The translations under genes were made by a program, and so were the position numbers. Below, piece after piece: positions 1-8,384 of a DNA stretch of 64,000 bases. This DNA is from Mycobacterium sp. SMC-2 (GTDB taxonomy: Bacteria; Actinomycetota; Actinomycetes; Mycobacteriales; Mycobacteriaceae), in contig NZ_CP079863.1 in NCBI RefSeq assembly GCF_025263485.1, positions 4,340,001-4,404,000 on the forward strand. Reading direction: 5' to 3'. Each line of letters opens with the position of its first letter. The first letter of the stretch is position 1. The notes under the pieces were generated by a model. The model was not told where the DNA came from. It ran no database searches and was given only the letters and a program-made list of their open reading frames with translations.

Positions 1-133
1 TCCCCGCTTCGGCCCGGCAAACGCGGCCGCCCGCCGAGGCTCCGCTGGAGTCAAAGCACCGGTCGCGGCAACGTGACTTCTCCTAAAATCGCTGCCAGAC
101 CGAACCCGCTGGCCTCTATTCGAGAGGAACACC

Positions 134-328
134 ATGTTCGTAATCCGGCTCGCGAACGGCGAAGAGGTCCAGGGCGGCGATAGCGACGGGCTCGAGATCA
201 ACCAGCAGACCGGTGTGCTCACGATTACGCGCGTCGACGGTTTCGAGGAGATCACCACGCATTACTCGCCAGTGGCATGGCTGTCGGTGACGCACCGCAA
301 GAAGGGCGTCGAGGTCAGGCCTCGTTGA
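134..328 (+). CDS. small hypothetical protein, 64 aa
   Basis: A 64-residue protein that I do not recognise. It has no signal peptide or membrane segment and is mostly polar, ending in a basic tail (HRKKGVEVRPR). The ATG follows a purine-rich GAGAGG about six bases upstream, a plausible ribosome-binding site, and codon use matches the surrounding genes. It stands alone, some 300 bases before the bicarbonate permease gene and on the same strand. Function is unknown. It is supported as a gene by the RBS and coding character only. Confidence 0.6.
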   Translation: MFVIRLANGEEVQGGDSDGLEINQQTGVLTITRVDGFEEITTHYSPVAWLSVTHRKKGVEVRPR

Positions 329-633
329 TTTCGCCCATCACGCGTTATTTTTCTGACCCACAGCAAATACACAGTACTTTCCCACCAGATTCACGCCTGC
401 GGTGCGATAGCCGCGCGCCCCGCCCTTCGCCGCTCACAGCCCTCTGACCAGCGCTTCTGCCGGGCGACGGCCGGCCCGCATCGCCCCGACACGCTTGTAC
501 TTGGTCCTTTGCATACGAGTGGCGGTTTGACACCGCCGAGGATACGTTTTCCACGGTCGTCGGGATGTTCGTGGTGGCTTCGCTTGCGGACGGTGCTTTT
601 CCTGATCACCACACTCATCGAGGGAGGCACTGG
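329..633. other. intergenic stretch without a recognisable gene
   Basis: About 305 bases between the small orphan gene and the permease. Open frames here are short or run antisense to the permease and look like by-products of high GC. I see no strong promoter, hairpin or repeat. The last bases (AGGGAGG at 621-627) are the ribosome-binding site of the permease. Confidence 0.5.
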
Positions 634-1869
634 ATGCTGCAAGAGTTTTGGCAGAACTTCACCCACAACCTGTTCAAGCCGCTCCTGCTGTTCTTCTACT
701 TCGGATTCCTCATTCCTATCCTCAAGGTGCGCTTCGAGTTTCCCTACGTGATTTATCAGGGCCTGACCTTGTACCTGCTGCTGGCCATCGGCTGGCACGG
801 CGGTGAGGAGCTCGCCAAGATCAGCGCTGGCAGCGTCGGGGTGATCGTGGGCTTCATGGTGTTGGGCTTCGTGCTCAATTTCGTGATCGGTTGCATCGCC
901 TACCTGCTGCTGAATTGGCTTTCCTCTCTTCGACGAATAGACCGAGCGACGGTCGCGGGGTTCTACGGGTCCGACTCGGCGGGTACCTTTGCCACCTGCG
1001 TTGCGGTCCTGACGGCAGTCGGCATGGCGTTCAACGCGTACATGCCGGTCATGTTGGCCGTCATGGAGATTCCGGGCTGCCTGGTGGCGCTGTACCTGGT
1101 GGCGCGTCTTCGCCACCGTGGGATGGACACGGCGGGGAACATGGTCGACGAGCCGGGCTACAGCGCGCCGGTCAGGGTCGGAGTCGGGCCCGGCACCGCG
1201 GCCAAGCCCCCGCACGGCTCGAGCCTCGAGGCCGAGCACGAGCGCGGACTCGAGGAGGAGCTCGAATTCTCCCTGGAGAAGCTCGACCACCCGGATTGGG
1301 AGGCCGACGAAAGCCTGACCCGCGCGAGGGGCAAGAGGGTGCCGATCTTCTCGCGAGAGCTGTTCCAAGAGGTGTTCCTCAACCCGGGACTCGTCCTGCT
1401 CATGGGGGGCATCATCATCGGCCTCGTCAGCGGGCTGCAGGGGCAGAAGGTGGTCGCCGACGACGACAAGTTCTTTGTCTTGGCGTTCCAGGGTGTGCTC
1501 TGTTTGTTCCTGCTCGAGATGGGCATGACCGCCTCCCGGAAGTTGAAGGACCTGCGAACGGCCGGCCTCGGGTTCATCGCCTTCGGCCTGCTGGCACCGA
1601 ACATCTTTGCGCCGCTTGGCATCCTGGTCGCTCACATCTATTCGTCGCTCACCCACGCCGATTTCAAGCCGGGAACCTACGTACTTTTCGCGGTGCTCTG
1701 CGGCGCGGCGTCCTACATCGCCGTCCCGGCGGTCCAGCGGCTGGCGATCCCCGAGGCCAGCCCCACCCTGCCGTTGGCCGCATCGCTCGGTCTGACGTTC
1801 TCCTACAACGTCACCATCGGAATCCCGCTCTACATCGAGGTCAATCGGCTGATCTCGCACTGGTTCTAG
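634..1869 (+). CDS. SbtA-family sodium-dependent bicarbonate permease
   Basis: Predicted inner-membrane permease of 411 residues, of the SbtA family that imports bicarbonate with sodium; substrate assignment is by family only. Two hydrophobic halves (about 1-160 and 245-411, each several membrane helices) flank a charged cytoplasmic loop rich in Glu and Arg at about 160-245. The segment with GSDSAGTFATCVAV and the following AYMPVMLAVMEIPG matches the conserved first-half core of SbtA proteins. The start at 634 was chosen because AGGGAGG lies six bases upstream; an earlier in-frame ATG at 565 has no such site. It corresponds to Rv2387 in M. tuberculosis and converges on hemW with 30 bases between. 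Confidence 0.75.
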   Translation: MLQEFWQNFTHNLFKPLLLFFYFGFLIPILKVRFEFPYVIYQGLTLYLLLAIGWHGGEELAKISAGSVGVIVGFMVLGFVLNFVIGCIAYLLLNWLSSLRRIDRATVAGFYGSDSAGTFATCVAVLTAVGMAFNAYMPVMLAVMEIPGCLVALYLVARLRHRGMDTAGNMVDEPGYSAPVRVGVGPGTAAKPPHGSSLEAEHERGLEEELEFSLEKLDHPDWEADESLTRARGKRVPIFSRELFQEVFLNPGLVLLMGGIIIGLVSGLQGQKVVADDDKFFVLAFQGVLCLFLLEMGMTASRKLKDLRTAGLGFIAFGLLAPNIFAPLGILVAHIYSSLTHADFKPGTYVLFAVLCGAASYIAVPAVQRLAIPEASPTLPLAASLGLTFSYNVTIGIPLYIEVNRLISHWF

Positions 1870-1899
1870 TTGCGCACTGGGTTTCCGGCGATCTGAGCA

Positions 1900-3072
1900 C
1901 TACCCCAGGACGGTGCGCACCACCGCGTCGGCCAGGAGGCGCCCGCGCGGCGTGAGAACGAACCGGTCGGCGTCGCGCACCAGTAACCCGTCGGCGACCG
2001 CGCCTTCGGCGCGTTCGCGTTCGGCGGGGCTCAGCAGCTCTAGCGGAAGCCCTTGGCGCAGGCGGGTTTTCAACAACACGTCTTCGGTGTGCAGGGCCTC
2101 CGCGTCCAACCGCTCGAATCCGGCCACCGGCAGCCTGGCATCGGCCAGCCGCTCCGCATAGGCATTGGGGTGCTTGACATTCCACCAGCGCGTGGCACCG
2201 ACGTATCCGTGCGCCCCGGGCCCCGCACCCCACCATTGACCACCGTCCCAGTAGCCGAGGTTGTGCCGGCATTCACCGCCTAGCCGCGCCCAGTTGGACA
2301 CCTCGTACCAGGTCATTCCGGCCTCGGACAGCCGGGCATCGACCAGTTCATAGCGGTGCGCGAGCACGTCGTCGTCGGGAGCCGCCAACTCGCCGCGCCG
2401 AACCCGTCGGGCCAGCGCGGTGCCTTCCTCGACCACCAGTGCGTAGGCGGACACGTGATCGACGCCGGTGTCGATCGCCGTGTCGACCGAGCGCAGCAGA
2501 TCGTCGTCGGTCTCCCCCGGAGTTCCATAGATCAGATCCAGGCTGACGTGCTCGAAGCCCGCGTCCAACGCTTCGCGGGCGGCGGCCGCCGATCGGTTCG
2601 GGGTGTGGATGCGGTCGAGGACCCCGAGCACTCGGGGTGACACCGACTGCATGCCCAGCGACACCCGGGTGTAGCCGGCCGCGCGGATGGCGTCGAAAAA
2701 GTCGGGCCACGCCGACTCCGGGTTGGCCTCGGTGGTGATCTCGGCATCCGGTGCCAGCACGAAATGGTCGCGCACCATGTCCAGCACAGAGGCCACGCGC
2801 GGCCCGCCCAACAGCGACGGCGTCCCGCCCCCGACGAACACCGTGCTCACGGTCGGCCCCGGAAGCCGCTCGGCCGCCAGCTTCAACTCCGTCCGCAGCG
2901 CCGCCAGCCAGGCGTCGGGGTTCACACCGCCCAGCTCGGCTGGGGTGTAGGTGTTGAAATCACAGTAGCCGCAACGTGTTACGCAGAACGGGACGTGAAT
3001 GTAGATCCCGAACGGCCGTCCGGGCACGGGCTGCAGGTCGGGAAGCTCGACCGCTTCCTCGCGAAGTGCCAT
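1900..3072 (-). CDS. hemW: HemW-type radical SAM heme chaperone (annotated HemN-like in relatives)
   Basis: A 390-residue radical SAM protein. The iron-sulfur/SAM motif is C30-x3-C34-x2-C37, followed by GGGTPS. It lacks the fourth cysteine that follows the triad in true coproporphyrinogen dehydrogenases (HemN) and carries the HNLGYW heme-binding motif (HNxxYW) typical of HemW, so heme delivery rather than coproporphyrinogen oxidation is the better call. Length fits HemW. It corresponds to Rv2388c, often labelled hemN. The gene is divergent from nirA; siroheme-dependent NirA next door may make the pairing relevant, but that is inference. Confidence 0.85.
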   Translation of the reverse strand: MALREEAVELPDLQPVPGRPFGIYIHVPFCVTRCGYCDFNTYTPAELGGVNPDAWLAALRTELKLAAERLPGPTVSTVFVGGGTPSLLGGPRVASVLDMVRDHFVLAPDAEITTEANPESAWPDFFDAIRAAGYTRVSLGMQSVSPRVLGVLDRIHTPNRSAAAAREALDAGFEHVSLDLIYGTPGETDDDLLRSVDTAIDTGVDHVSAYALVVEEGTALARRVRRGELAAPDDDVLAHRYELVDARLSEAGMTWYEVSNWARLGGECRHNLGYWDGGQWWGAGPGAHGYVGATRWWNVKHPNAYAERLADARLPVAGFERLDAEALHTEDVLLKTRLRQGLPLELLSPAERERAEGAVADGLLVRDADRFVLTPRGRLLADAVVRTVLG

Positions 3073-3084
3073 GCCAAATCATCC

Positions 3085-3165
3085 CACGGTGAGCGGGCCG
3101 CGGCCCTGGCGTCGATCTCGCCCTTGCCGGGCGGCCAGCTTAATCGGGGAATTCCGCTCACCGTG
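3085..3165. repeat. 12-bp perfect inverted repeat in the hemW/nirA divergent region
   Basis: CACGGTGAGCGG at 3085-3096 is matched by its exact reverse complement CCGCTCACCGTG at 3154-3165. The right arm is itself part of a 6+1+6 palindrome (GCTCAC-C-GTGAGC, 3156-3168). The arms sit between the divergent hemW and nirA starts, upstream of the leader ORF promoter, which is where a transcription factor would bind. No regulator can be named from sequence. Confidence 0.5.
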
Positions 3166-3208
3166 AGCCGAACTTTGACCTGGTGGCGTCACTGCCCGAC
3201 GGGCATGG

Positions 3209-3214
3209 CACAAT
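3209..3214 (+). promoter_or_regulatory. -10 box for the leaderless cysteine leader ORF
   Basis: CACAAT ends seven bases before the GTG at 3222, so transcription would begin at or next to that start codon. The same seven-base spacing is found at the subI leader. No convincing -35 is visible at the normal distance; TTGACC at 3175-3180 is too far away. Confidence 0.45.
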
Positions 3215-3221
3215 GTTCAAC

Positions 3222-3314
3222 GTGACCGTCGCTCAGCCCAGCCTTCGCATTGCGCTCGTGGCGCGGCGGCACATTGATCTCAAGCGTGTTTGCAGCTGTT
3301 GCTGTCTCCCTTGA
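3222..3314 (+). CDS. cysteine-codon leader peptide of nirA-cysH (translational attenuator)
   Basis: A 30-codon ORF ending in C-S-C-C-C-L-P and a TGA: four Cys codons among five (3291-3305). It starts with GTG at 3222, immediately after a -10 box, without a ribosome-binding site; an in-frame ATG at 3213 is the alternative. Polycysteine leaderless short ORFs are known as cysteine-responsive attenuators upstream of sulfur genes in mycobacteria. The bases GTCTCC at 3304-3309, at the end of the Cys codons, are complementary to the GGAGAC of the nirA ribosome-binding site (3411-3416). A ribosome stalled for Cys-tRNA would cover them and free nirA translation. The pairing model is inference. Confidence 0.8.
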   Translation: MTVAQPSLRIALVARRHIDLKRVCSCCCLP

Positions 3315-3424
3315 TGTCGTAGACCCGCCCACCTGTACGTCCAGCTGGCATCGGATCTGCGCCGCCGATACCACCGGTGAGCTGCGCTTCTATGCCTGCG
3401 ATGTCGCAAAGGAGACCTTCTCAA

Positions 3425-5104
3425 ATGACCACAGCCCGTCCCGCCGGGGCTCAAAACAAGGCCCGCGACGAGGGCCAGTGGGCGCTGGGAGACCGGCAGC
3501 CGCTCAACCCCAACGAAGAGATGAAGCGTGCCGGCGCGCCCCTTGACGTGCGCGAACGCATCGAGAACGTCTACGCCAAGGCCGGGTTCGACAGCATCGA
3601 CAAGAGTGACCTGCGCGGGCGCTTCCGCTGGTGGGGGCTCTACACCCAGCGCGAACAGGGCTACGACGGCACCTTCACCGGCGACGAGAACGCCGACCTG
3701 CTCGAAGCCAGGTACTTCATGATGCGGGTGCGCTGCGACGGCGGCGCGCTGTCGGCCGCCGCGCTGCGCACGGTGGGCCAGATCTCGACCGAGTTCGGCC
3801 GCGACACCGCCGACATCTCCGACCGCCAGAACGTGCAGATGCACTGGATCGAGGTCGAGAACGTCCCCGAGATCTGGCGGCGGCTGGCCGACGTCGGTCT
3901 GCAGACCGCCGAGGCGTGCGGCGACTGCCCCCGCGTCATCCTGGGTTCGCCGCTGGCCGGTGAGTCGCTCGATGAGGTGCTCGACCCGACCTGGGCTATC
4001 GACGAAATCGTGCGCCGCTATATCGGCAAGCCGGACTTCGCCGACCTGCCGCGCAAGTACAAGACCGCGATCTCGGGCCTGCAGGATGTCGCGCACGAAA
4101 TCAACGACATCGCCTTCATCGGGGTCAACCATCCCGAGCATGGGCCCGGCCTGGACCTGTGGGTCGGCGGCGGCCTGTCCACCAATCCGATGCTGGCGCA
4201 GCGGGTCGGGGCGTGGGTGCCGCTGGACGAGGTGCCCGAGGTCTGGGAGGCCGTGACGTCGATATTCCGCGACTACGGCTACCGGCGGCTGCGGTCCAAG
4301 GCCCGGCTGAAGTTCTTGATCAAGGACTGGGGCATCGAAAAATTCCGCCAGGTCCTCGAAACCGAGTACCTCAAGCGGCCGCTGATCGACGGCCCGGCCC
4401 CCGAGCCGCTCAAGCATCCGATCGACCACATCGGGGTCCAGCGGCTCAAGAACGGGCTCAACGCGGTCGGGGCGGCGCCGATCGCCGGACGGGTGTCGGG
4501 CACCATCCTCTCCGCGGTGGCCGACCTGATGGGCCGGGCCGGCTCGAACCGCATCCGGTTCACCCCGTACCAGAAGCTGGTCATCCTCGACATAGCCGAC
4601 GACAAACTCGACGACGTGCTCGCCGGGCTGGAGGCGCTCGGACTGCAGACCAAACCGTCCCATTGGCGCCGAAACCTGATGGCGTGCACGGGAATCGAGT
4701 ACTGCAAGTTGTCGTTCGCCGAGACCAGGGGCAAGGCGCAGGTTTTGGTGCCGGAGCTGGAGCGCCGGCTCGAGGACATCAACGCCGCGCTCGACGTGCC
4801 GATCACCGTCAACATCAACGGTTGTCCGAACTCGTGCGCGCGAATTCAAGTGGCCGACATCGGCTTCAAGGGTCAAATGGTTGACGACGGTCATGGGGGC
4901 TCCGTCGAGGGCTTTCAGGTGCACCTGGGCGGCAGCCTCGGGCTGGACAGCGGATTCGGCCGAAAGCTGCGCCAGCACAAGGTCACCAGCGACGAGCTGG
5001 GCGACTATATCGAGCGGGTGGTACGTAACTTCATCAAACACCGCAGTGCGGGAGAACGGTTCGCGCAGTGGGTGATTCGGGCAGATGAGGACGACTTACG
5101 ATGA
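3425..5104 (+). CDS. nirA: ferredoxin-dependent sulfite reductase NirA/SirA
   Basis: A 559-residue siroheme and [4Fe-4S] enzyme reducing sulfite to sulfide with ferredoxin; corresponds to Rv2391. Cluster/siroheme ligands are C421-x5-C427 (ACTGIEYC) and C467-x3-C471 (GCPNSC). The ferrodoxin-like repeat and the RVRCDGGALSAA segment are well conserved. The start at 3425 (MTTARPAG) matches the usual N-terminus and follows AAAGGAGA at 3408-3415; an upstream in-frame ATG at 3377 lies before this site. It overlaps cysH by four bases (ATGA). A cysteine leader ORF lies 110 bases upstream and probably controls translation. The sirohydrochlorin ferrochelatase gene that follows cysH in M. tuberculosis is not here. 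Confidence 0.95.
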   Translation: MTTARPAGAQNKARDEGQWALGDRQPLNPNEEMKRAGAPLDVRERIENVYAKAGFDSIDKSDLRGRFRWWGLYTQREQGYDGTFTGDENADLLEARYFMMRVRCDGGALSAAALRTVGQISTEFGRDTADISDRQNVQMHWIEVENVPEIWRRLADVGLQTAEACGDCPRVILGSPLAGESLDEVLDPTWAIDEIVRRYIGKPDFADLPRKYKTAISGLQDVAHEINDIAFIGVNHPEHGPGLDLWVGGGLSTNPMLAQRVGAWVPLDEVPEVWEAVTSIFRDYGYRRLRSKARLKFLIKDWGIEKFRQVLETEYLKRPLIDGPAPEPLKHPIDHIGVQRLKNGLNAVGAAPIAGRVSGTILSAVADLMGRAGSNRIRFTPYQKLVILDIADDKLDDVLAGLEALGLQTKPSHWRRNLMACTGIEYCKLSFAETRGKAQVLVPELERRLEDINAALDVPITVNINGCPNSCARIQVADIGFKGQMVDDGHGGSVEGFQVHLGGSLGLDSGFGRKLRQHKVTSDELGDYIERVVRNFIKHRSAGERFAQWVIRADEDDLR

Positions 5105-5844
5105 GTGAACGAGCAACGAAACCGACCGAAGCCGAGCTGCGGGACCTGGCGGCGCGCGGCGCCGCGGAGCTCGAGGGCGCCAGCGCCACCGAGGTGTTGC
5201 GTTGGACCGATGAGACCTTCGGCGGAGTCAACGGCCCCCGGGGCTGGGCGACCTGTAACTACGTGCTGACCTCCAGCATGCAGGAGGCCGTGCTGATCGA
5301 TCTGGCCGCCAAGGTTCGGCCGGGTGTGCCGGTGGTCTTCCTGGACACCGGCTACCACTTCGCCGAAACCATCGGAACCCGGGACGCGGTCGAGTCGGTC
5401 TACGACATCCACGTACTCAACATCACGCCCGAACAGACGGTGGCCGAGCAGGACCAGTTGCTGGGGAAGAACCTCTTCGGCCGGGATCCGGGCGAGTGCT
5501 GCCGGTTGCGCAAGGTCGTGCCGCTGCGCAAAGCCCTGAGCGGATACTCAGCGTGGGTGACCGGATTACGCCGGAGCGAAGCGGCGACCCGCGCCAACAC
5601 CCCGGTGATCGGCTTCGACGAGGGCTTCAAACTCGTGAAGATCAACCCGTTGGCCACATGGACCGACGAGGACATGCAGAACTATATCGACGAGCACGGC
5701 GTGCTGGTCAATCCGCTTCTCTACGACGGATATCCGTCGATCGGCTGCGCCCCCTGCACGGCCAAGCCGCTCGCTGGCGCCGACCCGCGCAGCGGGCGCT
5801 GGCAGGGGCTGTCGAAGACCGAGTGCGGGCTGCACGCCTCGTAA
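5101..5844 (+). CDS. cysH: APS reductase (thioredoxin-dependent adenylylsulfate reductase)
   Basis: A 247-residue reductase that converts adenylylsulfate to sulfite. The two cysteine pairs C133-C134 (ECCRL) and C216-x2-C219 (GCAPC) are the [4Fe-4S] ligands that distinguish bacterial APS reductases from cluster-free PAPS reductases. The C-terminal ECGLH carries the catalytic cysteine. Its ATG overlaps the nirA stop codon, so the two are translationally coupled, and its product sulfite is the NirA substrate. It corresponds to Rv2392. Confidence 0.95.
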   Translation: MSERATKPTEAELRDLAARGAAELEGASATEVLRWTDETFGGVNGPRGWATCNYVLTSSMQEAVLIDLAAKVRPGVPVVFLDTGYHFAETIGTRDAVESVYDIHVLNITPEQTVAEQDQLLGKNLFGRDPGECCRLRKVVPLRKALSGYSAWVTGLRRSEAATRANTPVIGFDEGFKLVKINPLATWTDEDMQNYIDEHGVLVNPLLYDGYPSIGCAPCTAKPLAGADPRSGRWQGLSKTECGLHAS

Positions 5845-5929
5845 TCGCCCTGTTCCTGAGCCGCGCGACGAAGGGCGGCCACCAGTCGCGGTCCGGCGTC
5901 GATGAACCTCGATGTCGACGAGCGAAGGG

Positions 5930-6289
5930 CTAGTGGTTCGCGAGCTCCCGTTGGTTCAGGTCTACGACCTGCGCGGCGGAAGCACTCGCTTCGACCGACT
6001 CGATGGCCTTCTTGGCGTTGTAGTCGTTTTCGAGTTTTCGGACTCGCCGTGCTTCTTTCCACAACCAGGCCCCGCCCGCCACCATCGCCACCAACGAAAT
6101 CAGGGCGGCGGTGACACCCGCCTCGACTTGGCGTTGGGCGAAGCTGACAAGACAGATCCCGTATGCCACCAGGCCGACCGCCATGAAGAGCAATCCGGGC
6201 TCTTTGGCCGGACTCTTCAACGTTTGCCCCACGCGCGGGCGGCTGGTCCGATAGTGGTCGATGGTGTCGTTGACAGTGTCTACCAGCAT
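5930..6289 (-). CDS. two-helix membrane protein, possibly UsfY-like
   Basis: A 119-residue protein with a polar N-terminus containing DHYRTSRP, two hydrophobic helices (about 34-53 and 58-77), then a basic stretch and a charged C-terminal tail likely in the cytoplasm. The DHxRTxRP motif followed by two helices recalls the mycobacterial UsfY family, though I am not certain. No clear ribosome-binding site is visible before the ATG. It stands alone between cysH and cysA and has no equivalent that I recall at this position in M. tuberculosis, so it is probably an insertion here. Confidence 0.65.
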   Translation of the reverse strand: MLVDTVNDTIDHYRTSRPRVGQTLKSPAKEPGLLFMAVGLVAYGICLVSFAQRQVEAGVTAALISLVAMVAGGAWLWKEARRVRKLENDYNAKKAIESVEASASAAQVVDLNQRELANH

Positions 6290-6434
6290 GGACGTGAGGG
6301 TGCCACAAGTCCGCAGCTAGCCAACATTGCCGGAGCCGTAAGAACTCCTGAGAATTTGGGCGCTCTGATGCGCTACCGGGGCCGCAGCGCGTGGCGCGGC
6401 GACGACAAACAGGCGATGCGCGCGACACGTTTGA

Positions 6435-7550
6435 TCATCCCGGGGACGTCCCCGCCGAGCCGGCCTCAGCGTGAATGCGACCTTGGCCGGCACTGCCGGC
6501 TTCCCCGCCGCGAAGGGCGACATGATCGCTGGGAAGGGACGGGACACGGGTGGCGCGCACGTAGACGGTGTCGCCCTCGCGGAGAGCCAGGGCCTCGGCG
6601 TCCCCGCGGGTGATCTGGGCGGTGAAGGCACCGCCGGTGGCGGCGCTGGTCAGCTCAACCCGCACCTCGAAACCCAGCACGACCACGCGGTCGACGGTGG
6701 CGCGCACCACCCCGATCGACTCCGCGGTGCCATCCCCACCCGCGATGGCCATCTCGGGGTTGCGGCCGACGCGGATGTCATGCGGGCGAACCAGATTGCC
6801 GTTCAGCGTGGAAACCGCTCCCAGGAAGGACATCACGAACGCGGTCGCCGGGGCGTCATAGACCTCGGTCGGGGATCCGACCTGCTCGATGCGGCCCTGG
6901 TTGAGAACCGCGATCCGGTCGGCGACGTCCAGTGCCTCCGACTGGTCGTGGGTAACCAGGACTGTCGTGACGTGCACCTCATCATGCAGGCGGCGCAGCC
7001 ACGCGCGCAGATCCTCACGCACCTTGGCGTCCAGCGCGCCGAACGGCTCGTCGAGCAGCAACACCTGCGGGTCGACCGCCAGCGCCCGCGCGAGCGCCAT
7101 CCGCTGTCGCTGACCACCGGACAGCTGATTGGGGTAGCGGTTCTGAAACCCGCTCAGCCCCACAACTTCCAACAGATTGTCGACCTTGGCCTTGACCTCT
7201 GCTTTGGGCCGCTTGCGGATCTTCAGCCCGTACGCCACGTTGTCACGAACGGTCATGTGCTTGAAGGCGGCATAGTGCTGGAACACGAACCCGATGCCCC
7301 GTCGCTGCGGCGGAATCCGCGTCACGTCCAGACCGTTGATCGTGATCGTCCCGCTGTCGGGTTGGTCGAGCCCGGCAATGGCGCGCAACAGGGTGGACTT
7401 GCCCGAGCCGCTGGGACCCAGCAGTGCCGTAAGCGAACCGGAGGGCACGACGAAGTCGACGTTGTCCAATGCCACGAATTCGCCATAGCGTTTGTAGGCG
7501 TTCCGCACGACAATGGCGTGGTCGACGGGCCGGCTGTCCTTGTCGGTCAT
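6435..7550 (-). CDS. cysA: sulfate/thiosulfate ABC transporter ATP-binding protein
   Basis: A 371-residue ATPase that powers sulfate import through CysT/CysW. Walker [10 protein letters not shown] at 45-53, signature LSGGQRQR near 148 and Walker B LLLDEP near 170 are intact; the C-terminal third is the TOBE-like regulatory part and ends in a Gly/Ala/Ser-rich tail that makes it somewhat longer than the usual 350 residues. It is the last gene of the subI-cysT-cysW-cysA operon, 21 bases after cysW, and corresponds to Rv2397c. Confidence 0.94.
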   Translation of the reverse strand: MTDKDSRPVDHAIVVRNAYKRYGEFVALDNVDFVVPSGSLTALLGPSGSGKSTLLRAIAGLDQPDSGTITINGLDVTRIPPQRRGIGFVFQHYAAFKHMTVRDNVAYGLKIRKRPKAEVKAKVDNLLEVVGLSGFQNRYPNQLSGGQRQRMALARALAVDPQVLLLDEPFGALDAKVREDLRAWLRRLHDEVHVTTVLVTHDQSEALDVADRIAVLNQGRIEQVGSPTEVYDAPATAFVMSFLGAVSTLNGNLVRPHDIRVGRNPEMAIAGGDGTAESIGVVRATVDRVVVLGFEVRVELTSAATGGAFTAQITRGDAEALALREGDTVYVRATRVPSLPSDHVALRGGEAGSAGQGRIHAEAGSAGTSPG

Positions 7551-7571
7551 CTACGAGTCTCCATGTCAAGC

Positions 7572-8384
7572 CTATCTGGCCGCTCGCGCCCGGCGAAGGT
7601 CCAGAACCACCTGGAAGACCAGGACCAGCACCGCGACGCCCATCAACAGCGTCGACAACGCATAGGCGCCGTACTCGGCCCCGCGGTTATACCGATCCGA
7701 GACGAGCAGCGTCAGGGTTTGGGACTTGCCCGGCAGGTTCGACGACACGATGAGTACCGCACCGTATTCGCCGAGGGTGCGGGCGACGGTCAGCACGATG
7801 CCGTAGGTCAAGCCCCACCGGATGGATGGCAGGGTGATCCGCCAAAACGTCTGCCACCAGCCCGATCCCAGGGTGGCGGCGGCCTCTTCCTGGTCGGTGC
7901 CCAATTCGTGCAGAACGGGTTCCACCTCGCGCACCACGAACGGCAGCGTGACGAAGACGCTGGCGAGCACGATGCCGGGCAGCCCGAAAATGACCTTGAA
8001 CCCAAGGTCGTTTTCAACGAAGCCGAACGCACCGGCCGATCCCCACAGCAGGATCAGGGCGACGCCCACGATGACGGGCGACACCGCGAAGGGCAGATCG
8101 ATGACCGCCTGCAGAAAGCCCTTGCCGCGAAAGCGGTTGCGGGCCAGTACCAATGCGGTAGGGATGCCGAAAAGCACGTTCAGTGGCACCACGATGGCGA
8201 CGACCAGCAACGTCAGGTTCAGCGCCGACACCGCCGCGGGCGTGCTTACCCAGTCGAAAAACTGGCCGACGCCGGGCCGGAATGTCCGCCACAAGATCAG
8301 GGCTATCGGGACGACGAGCAGCACGAAAATGTACGCCAGTGCGACGAACCGGATCAGGTAACGAACCCTGCGCGATGGTGTCAC
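7572..8384 (-). CDS. cysW: sulfate ABC transporter permease CysW
   Basis: A 270-residue inner-membrane permease with about six helices and the cytoplasmic EAA-type loop (EEAAATLGSGWWQTFWRITLP region) that contacts the ATPase. The GTG start at 8384 was chosen because it overlaps the cysT stop by four bases (GTGA); the frame remains open upstream inside cysT but that part is not conserved. It forms a heterodimer with CysT for sulfate import. It corresponds to Rv2398c. Confidence 0.93.
   Translation of the reverse strand: MTPSRRVRYLIRFVALAYIFVLLVVPIALILWRTFRPGVGQFFDWVSTPAAVSALNLTLLVVAIVVPLNVLFGIPTALVLARNRFRGKGFLQAVIDLPFAVSPVIVGVALILLWGSAGAFGFVENDLGFKVIFGLPGIVLASVFVTLPFVVREVEPVLHELGTDQEEAAATLGSGWWQTFWRITLPSIRWGLTYGIVLTVARTLGEYGAVLIVSSNLPGKSQTLTLLVSDRYNRGAEYGAYALSTLLMGVAVLVLVFQVVLDLRRARAAR

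Noticed and set aside
391..1860. 489-codon open frame antisense to the bicarbonate permease
   Set aside because: It mirrors the permease reading frame, is rich in Arg, Glu, His and Gln without any domain, and has no RBS; an artefact of high GC.
1900..3072. Coproporphyrinogen III dehydrogenase HemN
   Set aside because: The fourth cysteine next to the radical SAM triad is missing and the HNxxYW heme motif of HemW is present.
3233..5041. 602-codon open frame antisense to nirA
   Set aside because: Composition (Arg, Val, Gly, Asp repeats without motifs) is that of a mirror frame of a real conserved gene.
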